A stretch of 9,819 bases of DNA from an uncultured Pseudomonadota bacterium (GTDB taxonomy: Bacteria > Lernaellota > Lernaellaia > Lernaellales > Lernaellaceae): positions 1-9,819 of the forward strand of contig CALBTQ010000229.1 in the NCBI GenBank assembly GCA_937967875.1, written 5' to 3'. Both the position numbers and the translations under genes were made by a program. This document shows positions 1-7,055 of this stretch, piece by piece (within the stretch, counting starts at the first letter, position 1; every line of letters starts with the position of its first letter). The notes beneath the pieces are model-generated. The model was given only the letters and a program-made list of their open reading frames with translations, was not told the origin of the DNA and searched no databases.

Positions 1-54
1 GGCATACGATACCGTATTCGGTGACTGGAGTTCAGACGTGTGCTCTTCCGATCT
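1..54. other. Illumina P7-side adapter (non-biological)
   Basis: Bases 21-54 match the TruSeq read-2 adapter, beginning GTGACTGGAGTTCAGACGTG and ending in GCTCTTCCGATCT. Bases 1-9 match part of the P7 flow-cell sequence (GGCATACGA), and roughly 10-20 would be the library index, with a small discrepancy from the standard spacing. Genomic sequence therefore starts at 55. Apparent open reading frames that begin inside this stretch have artificial N-termini. Confidence 0.97.
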
Positions 55-270
55 AACCTCGCCTGCGACGAACTCGTCGAGCAGATTTACGACGACTGCG
101 ACATCACGCTGCCGCGCCTCGACGGCGCCTATCCGTCACGCGCCAAGGCCCGTCAATATTGCCGCGACGACGAGGAGTACGACTGGGCGTGCGTTGACGA
201 TTGCGCCTTCGACCATCGCGGTCTGTGCACGTCGCTGTCGCTGTGTCTGGAAGATTGCCTACTCGATTAG
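55..270 (+). CDS. Cys-rich protein, 5'-truncated (C-terminal 71 residues)
   Basis: This is the 3' end of a gene whose start lies beyond the contig; the reading frame is open through the adapter and ends at TAG 268-270. The 71 genomic residues hold eight cysteines with spacing C-x10-C-x20-C-x9-C-x3-C-x7-C-x5-C-x3-C. The last four form two similar CxxxC units (CVDDC and CLEDC), suggesting a small internal repeat. The segment is acidic and has no membrane segment. Paired cysteines in an acidic context suggest an exported, disulfide-stabilised domain, but the missing N-terminus means no signal peptide can be checked. I do not recognise a family. Its last 12 bases overlap, tail to tail, the end of rimO on the other strand. 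A real gene is supported by the regular Cys spacing and by the frame running to a stop right at the rimO end. Confidence 0.6.
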   Translation, partial: NLACDELVEQIYDDCDITLPRLDGAYPSRAKARQYCRDDEEYDWACVDDCAFDHRGLCTSLSLCLEDCLLD

Positions 271-1608
271 ATCGGCGAACAGGTCGTAGTCGGCGGCGTC
301 GGTGACGCGCCCGCGTACAATCTGCCCGACGCGGCAACTGTCCTCGGCGGGCGCGCGCAGATAGGTCACGCCGTCCACTTCCGGCGCCTGCCGCGCGCTG
401 CGGCCGACGTGCGAATAGGCGTCGTCGTCGTACTTGTGCAAAACTTCCTCGATCAGAATTTCCTCTTCGCCGCCGATGCGTTCGGCCAACTTTTCGCGGC
501 TGACGTCCTGCTGCGCCGCCAGCACGCGATCCAGCCGATCCTGCGCCTCGTCGCGATCGACCCACTCGGCCTGCGCGTAGGACGCCGTGCCTTCCTCCGG
601 CGACCAGGCGAACGCGCCCAGGTGATCGAACCGCCACGCGCGGATGAACTCGATCAACTCGGCCACGTCGTCCTCCGTCTCGCCCGGATGACCGACCAGG
701 AACGTCGTGCGCAACGCGATGTCGGGCATCGCCGCGCGCAGCCACGACAACGCGCGTTCGCTTTGCGCGCGCGTCTGCGGGCGGTTCATGCGTTGCAAAA
801 CGTGGTCGCTGATGTGCTGCAACGGCAAGTCGAGGTACGGCACGACCGCGCGGCACTGCGCCATCGTCGCGGCCAGCGCTTCATCCACCCGCGCCGGATG
901 CGCGTACAACAGCCGCAGCCAACGCAGGCCGTCGATTTCGTCGAGGCGGCGCAGCAGTTCGGGCAACGACGAACGCGGCTGCAAATCGGAACCGTAGAGC
1001 GTCAGATCCTGCGCCACCATGTCCAGCTCGACGACGCCCCCGGCGACCAGTTCGCGCGCTTCGGTGAAAAGGTCGTCGAGCGACCGGCTGCGAAACGGTC
1101 CGCGCAAGCGACCGATAATGCAATAGGCGCAGGCGTTCGAGCAGCCGTCGGCGATTTTGAGATAGGCGCGGTGCGGCGGCGTGCTCAGCAAGCGCGCGAG
1201 CGCGCCCTCATATTTTTTCGGATGCGGCGCGAAGGACATCTGCCGCTCGCCGGTGCGCACCAGGTTTTCCAGCAACACGTCGAGCCGCTGAAAATCGGGC
1301 ACGCCGATCACCAGGTCAAGTTCGGGCATTTCGCGCGCCAACTCTTCGCGGTATTTTTCCGGCAGGCAACCGACGGCGGCCAGCCAGCGGGTTTCGCCGG
1401 CCTGCTTGGCCTCGGCCATTTCCAGCAGCGTGTCGACCGACTCGGTCGTCGCCTCCTCGATGAACGCGCAGGTGTTGACCAGAATCAGATCGACCGGCCC
1501 TTCGGGCGCGACCTCCCAGCCGGCGCGCCGCAGCAGCGCCGCGATGCCTTCGCTATCGACGAGGTTCTTCGCGCAGCCCAGGCTGATCAACCGATAGGTG
1601 CGCGTCAC
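259..1608 (-). CDS. rimO: Ribosomal protein S12 methylthiotransferase RimO
   Basis: RimO is a radical-SAM enzyme that adds a methylthio group to a conserved aspartate of ribosomal protein S12, using two [4Fe-4S] clusters and S-adenosylmethionine in the cytoplasm. The 449-residue product has the usual family length. The N-terminal UPF0004 domain carries the three cluster cysteines C12 (GCAKNLVDSE), C47 (NTCAFI) and C81 (GCLPEKY). The radical-SAM cluster motif CSNACAYC is at C156/C160/C163, followed by GRLRGPFRSR, and the C-terminal ~65 residues fit a TRAM domain. GCAKNLVDSE and the TRAM region favour RimO over MiaB. The start is GTG at 1608-1606, because homology begins directly after it (TRTYRLISLGC). 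The frame stays open far upstream, but that part is antisense-type sequence lying over the neighbouring gene. The GTGA start overlaps the upstream gene's TGA by 4 bp, so translation is probably coupled. It is the last gene of the minus-strand operon. Confidence 0.96.
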   Translation of the reverse strand: MTRTYRLISLGCAKNLVDSEGIAALLRRAGWEVAPEGPVDLILVNTCAFIEEATTESVDTLLEMAEAKQAGETRWLAAVGCLPEKYREELAREMPELDLVIGVPDFQRLDVLLENLVRTGERQMSFAPHPKKYEGALARLLSTPPHRAYLKIADGCSNACAYCIIGRLRGPFRSRSLDDLFTEARELVAGGVVELDMVAQDLTLYGSDLQPRSSLPELLRRLDEIDGLRWLRLLYAHPARVDEALAATMAQCRAVVPYLDLPLQHISDHVLQRMNRPQTRAQSERALSWLRAAMPDIALRTTFLVGHPGETEDDVAELIEFIRAWRFDHLGAFAWSPEEGTASYAQAEWVDRDEAQDRLDRVLAAQQDVSREKLAERIGGEEEILIEEVLHKYDDDAYSHVGRSARQAPEVDGVTYLRAPAEDSCRVGQIVRGRVTDAADYDLFADLIE

Positions 1609-2582
1609 GGCAGCATCTCCAGGAACGCCTCCAGGCGCGTCAGGCCCTGCCCGCTCAGCGGCCCGGGGCGGTCGCCTTCGAGCGCCAGCATCGGCACGCG
1701 CAGCTTGTCGCGCAACACGACGGCCTCGATCTGCCGGTGGCAGAACGCCTGCAGGTAGTTGATGACGCCGTTGGCGCGGCGGCGGGCGATTTCGCCGTCC
1801 AGGTCGACCAAACGATGCGCCAGATCGTAGGGATAGGTGTAGCGGCAGAACTGCTCGACCAGATCGGTGCACTGATAGGGCATGGCGAACTGGCGCGGCA
1901 CCTCGGTGAAGATCAGTCGTGCCTCGTGCTGGTCGACAATCTCGAACAGATCGGTGAAGATCGGCGGCACGCCCAGTAGGGCCAGCCGGCGATGGCACGT
2001 CGCGCCGCGGCGTTTGTCCGCTTCCTGCAGAAATTTCTGCAACCGTTCGGCGAAGCCCGCCGGATCGCCGCCGAAATCGCCGGCCGACACCAACCACGTG
2101 TGCAGTTCGCGCGAGGAGATTTTATTTTCCTCCCAGGCAAGGCGGTCGAGTTCGACCAGATGCCGGCGCAACGGACGCCACTGCCGCCGCACGGCCTCGG
2201 CCGCGCTGAGCTCGACGCCCAACCGGTGCGCGAAGTCCGCCAGCGCCGCTTCGACCAACGCCGGTTCGGGCGAAGCCGGATAGGAAAACGGAATGATCGG
2301 CACGCCTTGATGCGCCAGCACCTCGGCCAGCGCGCGGGTGTTCGAGCAATCGCCGGTGAGCACGGCGACCACCGCGTCGACCCGGCCGCGTTTCACCGCC
2401 GCGTAGATGCCTTTGATCCAGGCGCAGATGTTGGGAGGAAATCCTTCGCGTTCGGCCTGATCGAGCAACGCGGGCGCTTGCTCGTCCTCGACGAACACGT
2501 TGTTCAAATCGACCGCCCGATGCCCGGCGGCAAAGATGATCTCGTGCGGAACCGTCGTGGTGATGCCGATGCGTTTATTCAT
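1605..2582 (-). CDS. 2-hydroxyacyl-CoA dehydratase / BcrC-HgdB family Fe-S protein
   Basis: The 325-residue protein opens with IGITTTVPHEIIFAAGHRAV and continues into LNNVF, typical of the HgdB/FldC/BcrC D-component family. These proteins bind an iron-sulfur cluster and, after ATP-driven electron input from an HgdC-type activase, reduce or dehydrate CoA thioesters. Double-cubane cluster proteins belong to the same superfamily. Candidate cluster ligands are C53 (NICAWIKG), C79 (GDCSN) and C281 (AFCHRQ), with further cysteines at C238 and C246. At 325 residues it is on the short side for the family. There is no second subunit and no activase gene in the window, so it may act as a homodimer or be served in trans; the substrate cannot be told from sequence. 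The ATG at 2582-2580 has only a weak GAG upstream. The start lies 19 bp after the preceding gene's stop, and its TGA overlaps the rimO GTG. I am confident of the family, not of the reaction. Confidence 0.85.
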   Translation of the reverse strand: MNKRIGITTTVPHEIIFAAGHRAVDLNNVFVEDEQAPALLDQAEREGFPPNICAWIKGIYAAVKRGRVDAVVAVLTGDCSNTRALAEVLAHQGVPIIPFSYPASPEPALVEAALADFAHRLGVELSAAEAVRRQWRPLRRHLVELDRLAWEENKISSRELHTWLVSAGDFGGDPAGFAERLQKFLQEADKRRGATCHRRLALLGVPPIFTDLFEIVDQHEARLIFTEVPRQFAMPYQCTDLVEQFCRYTYPYDLAHRLVDLDGEIARRRANGVINYLQAFCHRQIEAVVLRDKLRVPMLALEGDRPGPLSGQGLTRLEAFLEMLP

Positions 2583-2601
2583 GGACGTCTCGGGGGGAAC
2601 C

Positions 2602-2940
2602 TCACTCGCGCACCAAACCGAAGTACAAGAGCACGCCGGTCACCACGGCCGCGCCGAGGAAAAATTCGGCCATCGCCCCGACGCCGACCACGTTTTGCAC
2701 CAGGTTGCCTCCATCGCCGGCCGCCGTCGTCCTTTCGATGGTGAAGTGATACACGGAGCTGAACCCCCACAGGGCGAACAGGACCATGAACAACTTCTTG
2801 CGATAGCGCGTGTAGATCATGCCGAAAAGAAACAACACAATGGAGACCGCGATGCCCAACTGAGTGGTCAGCGCATCGAAAACCCGACCTTTGACAATCA
2901 GACCGCTGGCCAATTGCCAATTTTCCGTCAACCATTCCAC
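2602..2940 (-). CDS. Small membrane protein, three predicted helices, unknown function
   Basis: The 112-residue product has hydrophobic segments at about residues 24-43, 49-65 and 90-109. A basic stretch (RYRKK, 45-49) between the first two suggests a cytoplasmic loop there. The linker before the last helix is glycine-rich (AAGDGGN). I recognise no family and no catalytic motif. The chosen start is GTG at 2940-2938, because a strong Shine-Dalgarno (GGGGAGG on the minus strand, about 2951-2957) lies about 10 bases before it. A second open frame over the same bases on this strand is rejected because it is Arg-rich and has no membrane segments. The gene sits 70 bp after the Lys-rich lipoprotein and 19 bp before the HgdB-like gene, so it is probably co-transcribed with both. 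Confidence 0.75.
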   Translation of the reverse strand: MEWLTENWQLASGLIVKGRVFDALTTQLGIAVSIVLFLFGMIYTRYRKKLFMVLFALWGFSSVYHFTIERTTAAGDGGNLVQNVVGVGAMAEFFLGAAVVTGVLLYFGLVRE

Positions 2941-3010
2941 GACAGTCGACCCTCCCCTTCAGGTTTGACGCGACTCACCGGCAAGTCGGCGAAACGACGA
3001 TCGCGGCCGA

Positions 3011-3580
3011 TTAAAGTTCGGCCAGCTTTTTCGCCTGATGCGTCAGTCGGTTGACCGTCTCCGGTCCTTCCTTGATCACCTTATGAATGTTCTTGAGCGC
3101 TTCGTTGAGCGCCTTGCCGATTGCCGGGGCTTTGGTCACGTCTTTGACCAGCGACTTGTAATCCTTCACCAGCGACTCGCCGGAGGAATACACATCCTTC
3201 GCGCTCTTCAGTGCGGTCTTGAGCGTCTTCTTGGCGAGCTTGGCGTTGTCCTTGGCTTCCTGCTGGGTTTTCTTGTCCTTCTTCTTGCGCAGTTGGGTCA
3301 GCGTGTTGCCCAGTTTGTCGGCAATGAAATCGGCCTGAATGTACGAAGCGTACAGCATCGCCGCGTCCTTGGAAAACTCGTCGACCTTCTTGCTGCCGGA
3401 AACCACGTAACGAATCTTTTTCTTTTTCAAACCGTCCCATTCGGTGTTCTCATATTTCTTGTACTTCTTATCCAGATCGCTCAGTTTGACGGTCTTCTTT
3501 TCGACGTCGCAACTTCCGGCCATGAGCACCAGCGAAAAAGCCGCCAGAACCAGCAAAGCAAAAATGGCGTTCCGTTTCAT
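3011..3580 (-). CDS. Lys-rich, probably helical lipoprotein, unknown function
   Basis: The 189-residue product starts with a short basic N-terminus and a hydrophobic stretch (residues 5-21), followed by MAGSC. C24 is a plausible lipidation site, although the -3 residue is Ala rather than the usual Leu. Residue +2 is Asp, which in E. coli would favour retention in the inner membrane; whether that rule holds here is unknown. The mature part is very rich in Lys and Ala with heptad-like stretches (for example around 95-140) and no further cysteine or catalytic motif. This suggests an extended helical or coiled-coil envelope protein. The ATG at 3580-3578 has a clear Shine-Dalgarno, GGAGGGG, five bases upstream. 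It is the first gene of the minus-strand operon that ends with rimO, and a matching promoter lies about 45 bp upstream. No family is recognised. Confidence 0.82.
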   Translation of the reverse strand: MKRNAIFALLVLAAFSLVLMAGSCDVEKKTVKLSDLDKKYKKYENTEWDGLKKKKIRYVVSGSKKVDEFSKDAAMLYASYIQADFIADKLGNTLTQLRKKKDKKTQQEAKDNAKLAKKTLKTALKSAKDVYSSGESLVKDYKSLVKDVTKAPAIGKALNEALKNIHKVIKEGPETVNRLTHQAKKLAEL

Positions 3581-3625
3581 GTGTCCCCTCCATAACCTTC
3601 GAATTACAGGAATAATCGTCGATTC

Positions 3626-3655
3626 ATCCTAGGAAACCACAACAATTGGTGTCAA
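3626..3655 (-). promoter_or_regulatory. sigma70-type promoter of the lipoprotein-rimO operon
   Basis: On the minus strand a perfect -35 hexamer TTGACA (3655-3650) is followed after 18 bases by TAGGAT (3631-3626, four of six to TATAAT). The expected start of transcription is near 3619, giving a leader of about 38 bases before the ATG at 3580. It faces away from the promoter proposed for the plus-strand SGNH gene, as expected for a divergent intergenic region. Confidence 0.6.
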
Positions 3656-3694
3656 CAGATTATTTATCGGTCGTTTGCGGAAAAAGTTAACCGT

Positions 3695-3724
3695 TTGACC
3701 GTGCCGAAGGCGTCATGTTAAAAA
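3695..3724 (+). promoter_or_regulatory. Putative sigma70-type promoter of the carbamoyltransferase cassette
   Basis: TTGACC (3695-3700, five of six to TTGACA), an 18-base spacer, then TAAAAA (3719-3724, four of six) inside an AT-rich patch. Predicted initiation near 3731 leaves a leader of about 25 bases to the ATG at 3756. It is placed back to back with the minus-strand promoter at 3626-3655. The -10 is weak, so this is tentative. Confidence 0.42.
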
Positions 3725-3755
3725 ATCATAATTCAGGTCGGATGGAAGTGGTCGC

Positions 3756-4790
3756 ATGAAACGTAGTATCGACAATCGCACATCGTCCGCGCGCGGCAGG
3801 TGGTATTTCCTGCGGATTCTGCTGGGCGTGCTCGTCGGCCTGCTGGTCGTGCTCGGCGCCGGCGAGGGCTATCTGCGCCTGTTCGACGATTTCGGTCTGA
3901 ATTATTATGCGGAACAGGAACGCTACGCCGAAACGATGCGCCTCAAGCGGTCCGTCTCGCGCAACCGCAACGACCTGCAGGGCGAATACGGCGGCGTGAA
4001 GATTCACACCAACGCGCAGGGCATGCGCGGCCCCTGGGCCAACAAACACAAGGCGCCCGGCGTGTACCGCATTCTTCTGGTGGGCGACGAAAAAACCTTC
4101 GGCTGGGGCGTGCCCGAGGAGAAGACCTACGCCGCCCTGCTGCAGGGCATGCTCGACGCGCATTTCATCGGCAAGTTCGAAGTGCTCAACGCCGGCGTGC
4201 CCGGTTACGACCTGCCGCAGATGCAGGAGTACTTCGAAACCTTCGGGCAGATTTACAGTCCCGACGTCGTGTGCGTGCTGGTCGATTCCGCCGATATCCT
4301 CGGCGATCTCGACGCGGACAAAACGCGCGAACGCTACCTTAAAGCGCCGCTGAAATACAGCTTCCTGGCACGGCTGATGTACCGGCTGATCGCCTATCAG
4401 CCGCCGCCCACGCCCGATCCGCGCATCGCCAAAAAAGCGCGACGGGCTCTGCGCCAGATGGAAAAAACCTGCCTGATCGACCACATCGACCTTGCCGTCG
4501 TCTTCTGGTCGCTCAGCGACGATCAACTGCGCCCCCAGGCCATCGGCGCGCTGCCGAAAACCTCCGCGCTGGTGCACGCCAACGTGGTCGACGCCGCGCC
4601 GATGCTCGCCGACGTTCTCCCCAATACCGCCCGGCAGGGGTTGCTTGGCCATTCCCCCAGTGAGTATGCTCATGAACTGCTTGCGCAGCTTCACGTGGCG
4701 GCGTTGACGATGCGCACGCCCGGCTTCATTTTCCAGCGCCGCGACGGGCAGCCGGTGCCGCGCGATCTGCCGCCGCCGATGACGAAATGA
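3756..4790 (+). CDS. Membrane-anchored SGNH/GDSL-like protein, catalytic residues apparently lost
   Basis: The 344-residue product has a basic N-terminus and one hydrophobic segment (about 19-35), placing the rest outside the inner membrane or anchored to it. The body resembles the SGNH/GDSL hydrolases found beside carbamoyltransferases. The block I equivalent at 110-119 reads GDEKTFGWGV where the family has GDSxTxGxGV, so the nucleophile Ser is Glu (E112). Block II is recognisable (LNAGVPGYDLPQ, 144-155). Block III reads VDSADILGD (176-184) where GND is expected. The last block reads LLGHSPSEY (296-304), with His 299 present but no Asp three residues before it. Judged by eye it is a likely pseudoenzyme. 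The start ATG has GGAAG eight bases upstream. The next gene begins 7 bp after its stop, so the two are probably translated together. Fold assignment is fairly secure; loss of activity is inference. Confidence 0.78.
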   Translation: MKRSIDNRTSSARGRWYFLRILLGVLVGLLVVLGAGEGYLRLFDDFGLNYYAEQERYAETMRLKRSVSRNRNDLQGEYGGVKIHTNAQGMRGPWANKHKAPGVYRILLVGDEKTFGWGVPEEKTYAALLQGMLDAHFIGKFEVLNAGVPGYDLPQMQEYFETFGQIYSPDVVCVLVDSADILGDLDADKTRERYLKAPLKYSFLARLMYRLIAYQPPPTPDPRIAKKARRALRQMEKTCLIDHIDLAVVFWSLSDDQLRPQAIGALPKTSALVHANVVDAAPMLADVLPNTARQGLLGHSPSEYAHELLAQLHVAALTMRTPGFIFQRRDGQPVPRDLPPPMTK

Positions 4791-4797
4791 GGGACGA

Positions 4798-6621
4798 ATG
4801 AACATCCTGGGCCTGAGCGCCTTTTACCACGACAGCGCCGCCTGCCTGGTGCGCGACGGGCGCATTGTCGCCGCCGCGCAGGAAGAGCGCTTCACGCGCC
4901 GGAAACACGATCCGAACTTTCCCGCCCACGCGGTCGATTACGTGCTGCGCGAGGGCGGCATCTCCATCGAACAGGTGGACCTCGTCGCCTTCTACGACAA
5001 GCCGCTGTTGAAATTCGAGCGCCTGCTGCGCACGTACCTGAACGTCGCGCCGCTGGGCCTGCCCAGCTTCCTGATGGCCATGCCGCTGTGGCTGAAACAA
5101 AAACTGCTGATCCCCAAGGTGCTGGAAAAAGAGCTCGACTTCCACGGACCGCAGGTCTACCCCGAACATCACCAAAGCCACGCGGCCAGCGCGTTCTTCC
5201 CCAGCCCCTACGAGCGCGCGGCGTTCGTCACCTTCGACGGCGTCGGCGAATGGACGACCATGAGTTGGGGCACGGCCGCCGACAACCGTGTGACGATCAA
5301 GGCCGACATCCGCTACCCGCACAGCATCGGCATGCTCTACTCGGCGTTCACCTATTTCCTGGGCTTCCGCGTCAACTCCGGCGAGTACAAGGTGATGGGC
5401 CTGGCGCCCTACGGCGAGCCGCGCTTCGCCGACACGATCCGCGAACATCTCATCGACATCAAGGACGACGGCAGCTTCAAGCTGAACATGCGCTACTTCA
5501 CCTACCTGCACGGTCTGCGCATGACCGGCGCGAAATTCGCCAAACTGTTCGACCTCAAACGCCGTCTGCCGGAAAGCCCGCTGGAACAGGTGCACATGGA
5601 CCTCGCGCGTTCGGTGCAGGTGATCACCGAGGAGGTGATGCTCAAGACCTGCCGGCACGTGCACGCGCAGACCGGCGAAAAGAACCTTTGCCTCGCCGGC
5701 GGCGTGGCGCTCAACTGCGTCGGCAACGGCCGCATCCTGCGCGAGGGGCCGTTCGAGAACATCTGGATTCAACCGGCGGCGGGCGACGCGGGCGGCGCGT
5801 TGGGCGCGGCGTTGTTCGCCTGGCATCAGTACCTCGACCAGCCGCGCTCGCGCGCAACCGACAACCACCGCGACGATCAGCGCGGCAGCTATTTGGGCCC
5901 CGCGTTTTCTGACGACGAAATCGAAAAGTTTCTCGTTGCGCACCAGGCGCCCTACCATCGCATCGAGCCGCAGCGCATCGCCGCGACCGTCGCCGACGCC
6001 ATCCTCGACGGCAAGGTCGTCGGCTGGTTCCAGGGCCGCATGGAGTTCGGCCCGCGCGCCCTTGGCGGCCGCAGCATCCTGGGCGATCCGCGCCGCTCCG
6101 ACATGCAAAAAACAATGAACCTGAAGATCAAGTACCGCGAGAGCTTCCGCCCCTTCGCGCCGTCGGTGCGCGAGGAGGACATCGGCGAGTGGTTCGCCAT
6201 CGACCGGCCCAGCCCCTACATGCTGCTGGTCGCGCAGGTCGCCGACGACAAGATGAAGTCGACCACCGAGGCCGAGCGCGAGTTGCAAGGGCTGGCGAAA
6301 CTGTACGTCATCCGCAGCGAGGTGCCCGCGATCACGAACGTGGACGGCTCGGCGCGCATTCAGTCGGTCAGCCGCGAGGATCACCCGTTGTACCACGATC
6401 TGCTCGGCGAATTCGCGCAGCGCACCGGCGTGCCACTGCTGATCAACACGAGTTTCAACGTGCGCGGCGAACCGATCGTCTGCACGCCGCAGGACGCCTA
6501 CACCTGCTTCATGCGCACCGAGATGGACGTGCTCTCGCTCGGGCCGTTCCTGCTTTATAAAACCGAACAGCCGGCGCTGGCCGAAGACTTCGACTGGCGC
6601 AAGCATTTCCGGCCGGATTGA
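4798..6621 (+). CDS. NodU/CmcH/TobZ-family O-carbamoyltransferase
   Basis: The 607-residue enzyme has the full two-domain length of the family, which transfers a carbamoyl group from carbamoyl phosphate, through a carbamoyl-adenylate, to a hydroxyl of a sugar or natural product. The N-terminal Kae1-like domain shows GLSAFYHDSAA (5-15), the metal-binding EHHQSHAASAF (H124, H128), the FDGVGEW segment with D147, and AAGDAGGALGAA with D330. The C-terminal domain has GWFQGRMEFGPRALGGRSIL (409-428) and LINTSFNVRGEP (548-559), both family hallmarks, so it looks active. The start ATG follows a GAGGG Shine-Dalgarno that overlaps the upstream stop. The SxtJ gene follows 2 bp after its TGA. The acceptor is unknown. 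The neighbouring membrane proteins suggest an envelope glycan or an exported metabolite, and no glycosyltransferase or antibiotic pathway gene is in view to decide. Confidence 0.94.
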   Translation: MNILGLSAFYHDSAACLVRDGRIVAAAQEERFTRRKHDPNFPAHAVDYVLREGGISIEQVDLVAFYDKPLLKFERLLRTYLNVAPLGLPSFLMAMPLWLKQKLLIPKVLEKELDFHGPQVYPEHHQSHAASAFFPSPYERAAFVTFDGVGEWTTMSWGTAADNRVTIKADIRYPHSIGMLYSAFTYFLGFRVNSGEYKVMGLAPYGEPRFADTIREHLIDIKDDGSFKLNMRYFTYLHGLRMTGAKFAKLFDLKRRLPESPLEQVHMDLARSVQVITEEVMLKTCRHVHAQTGEKNLCLAGGVALNCVGNGRILREGPFENIWIQPAAGDAGGALGAALFAWHQYLDQPRSRATDNHRDDQRGSYLGPAFSDDEIEKFLVAHQAPYHRIEPQRIAATVADAILDGKVVGWFQGRMEFGPRALGGRSILGDPRRSDMQKTMNLKIKYRESFRPFAPSVREEDIGEWFAIDRPSPYMLLVAQVADDKMKSTTEAERELQGLAKLYVIRSEVPAITNVDGSARIQSVSREDHPLYHDLLGEFAQRTGVPLLINTSFNVRGEPIVCTPQDAYTCFMRTEMDVLSLGPFLLYKTEQPALAEDFDWRKHFRPD

Positions 6622-6623
6622 TC

Positions 6624-7022
6624 ATGAAAAAACGCGACGAGAAAAAGGACATTCGCAATTTCGGCATCGCGCTGGCGGTCATTCTGCTGGCCTTCGCCGC
6701 TTTGGGCTTTTACAAGGACCGCGCTTACTGGCCGTACCTGAGCGGCGCGGCGGGGGTGATCCTTGTACTGGCGTTGTTCATCAAGCCGGCGCTGCGCCCG
6801 ATTTTCAAGGGTTGGATGTGGTTCGCCATGAAGCTGAACTGGCTGACCACGCGCATCATCCTTACCGTCGCCTGGCTGGTGATGTTCGTGCCCGTGGGCC
6901 TGGTGCTGCGCCTGTTCCGCGTGGATTTCTTCGACCGCAAATGGCAACCGGAGGCGAAAAGCTACTGGCACACGCGCCCCGACGCGCCTTATGACCGCCG
7001 TAAGACCGAGCGGCTGGGATAA
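6624..7022 (+). CDS. SxtJ-family membrane protein
   Basis: The 132-residue product has three predicted helices at about 12-30, 36-54 and 78-97. A conserved-looking linker (LRPIFKGWMWFAMKLNWLTTRIIL) joins the last two, and the C-terminal tail contains DRKWQPEAKSYW. This arrangement and the SYW near the end match the SxtJ family, named after a saxitoxin-cluster protein of unknown function and commonly found next to NodU-type carbamoyltransferases. A TTG six bases upstream is in frame, but ATG 6624 is the likelier start, 2 bp after the carbamoyltransferase stop. There is no separate Shine-Dalgarno, so translation probably depends on re-initiation. The small DUF5989/SxtK-like partner that often follows SxtJ is absent: no such reading frame exists in 7023-7165. 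The family call rests on remembered sequence patterns. Confidence 0.82.
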   Translation: MKKRDEKKDIRNFGIALAVILLAFAALGFYKDRAYWPYLSGAAGVILVLALFIKPALRPIFKGWMWFAMKLNWLTTRIILTVAWLVMFVPVGLVLRLFRVDFFDRKWQPEAKSYWHTRPDAPYDRRKTERLG

Positions 7023-7031
7023 CAAATCGGA

Positions 7032-7043
7032 CAATGGCCATTG
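7032..7043. repeat. Perfect 12-bp palindrome after the SxtJ gene
   Basis: CAATGGCCATTG is a perfect inverted repeat 9 bp after the SxtJ stop. It lacks a U-tract, so it is not a classical terminator. Lying upstream of the TTGACA at 7056 it could be an operator for the next gene, or chance. Confidence 0.35.
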
Positions 7044-7055
7044 CGGCAAATCCGG

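Noticed and set aside
409..1758. 449-residue plus-strand frame opposite rimO
   Set aside because: Shadow of rimO; Arg/Gln-rich and without motifs.
1609..2097. In-frame upstream extension of rimO that would give a 612-residue fusion protein
   Set aside because: The extra 163 residues are low-complexity Arg/Gly/Pro sequence lying over the HgdB-like gene in another frame; RimO homology starts exactly at GTG 1608.
2579..2935. Alternative 118-residue frame over the small membrane protein
   Set aside because: Arg-rich with no hydrophobic segments, and it runs into the next gene's start; the 112-residue frame has a strong Shine-Dalgarno and three helices.
3005..3023. GGCCGA/TCGGCC hairpin followed by a T-run, resembling a plus-strand terminator
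   Set aside because: No plus-strand gene ends there; the T-run lies inside the minus-strand lipoprotein's coding end, and on the minus strand no U-tract follows.
3726..4805. 359-residue open frame antisense to the SGNH-like gene
   Set aside because: It is Gln/His/Val-rich shadow sequence with no start signal of its own; the plus strand has a membrane anchor and SGNH blocks.
4726..6606. 626-residue open frame antisense to the carbamoyltransferase
   Set aside because: It mirrors the codon structure of a high-GC gene on the other strand, has no recognisable domain, and the plus-strand frame carries all family motifs.
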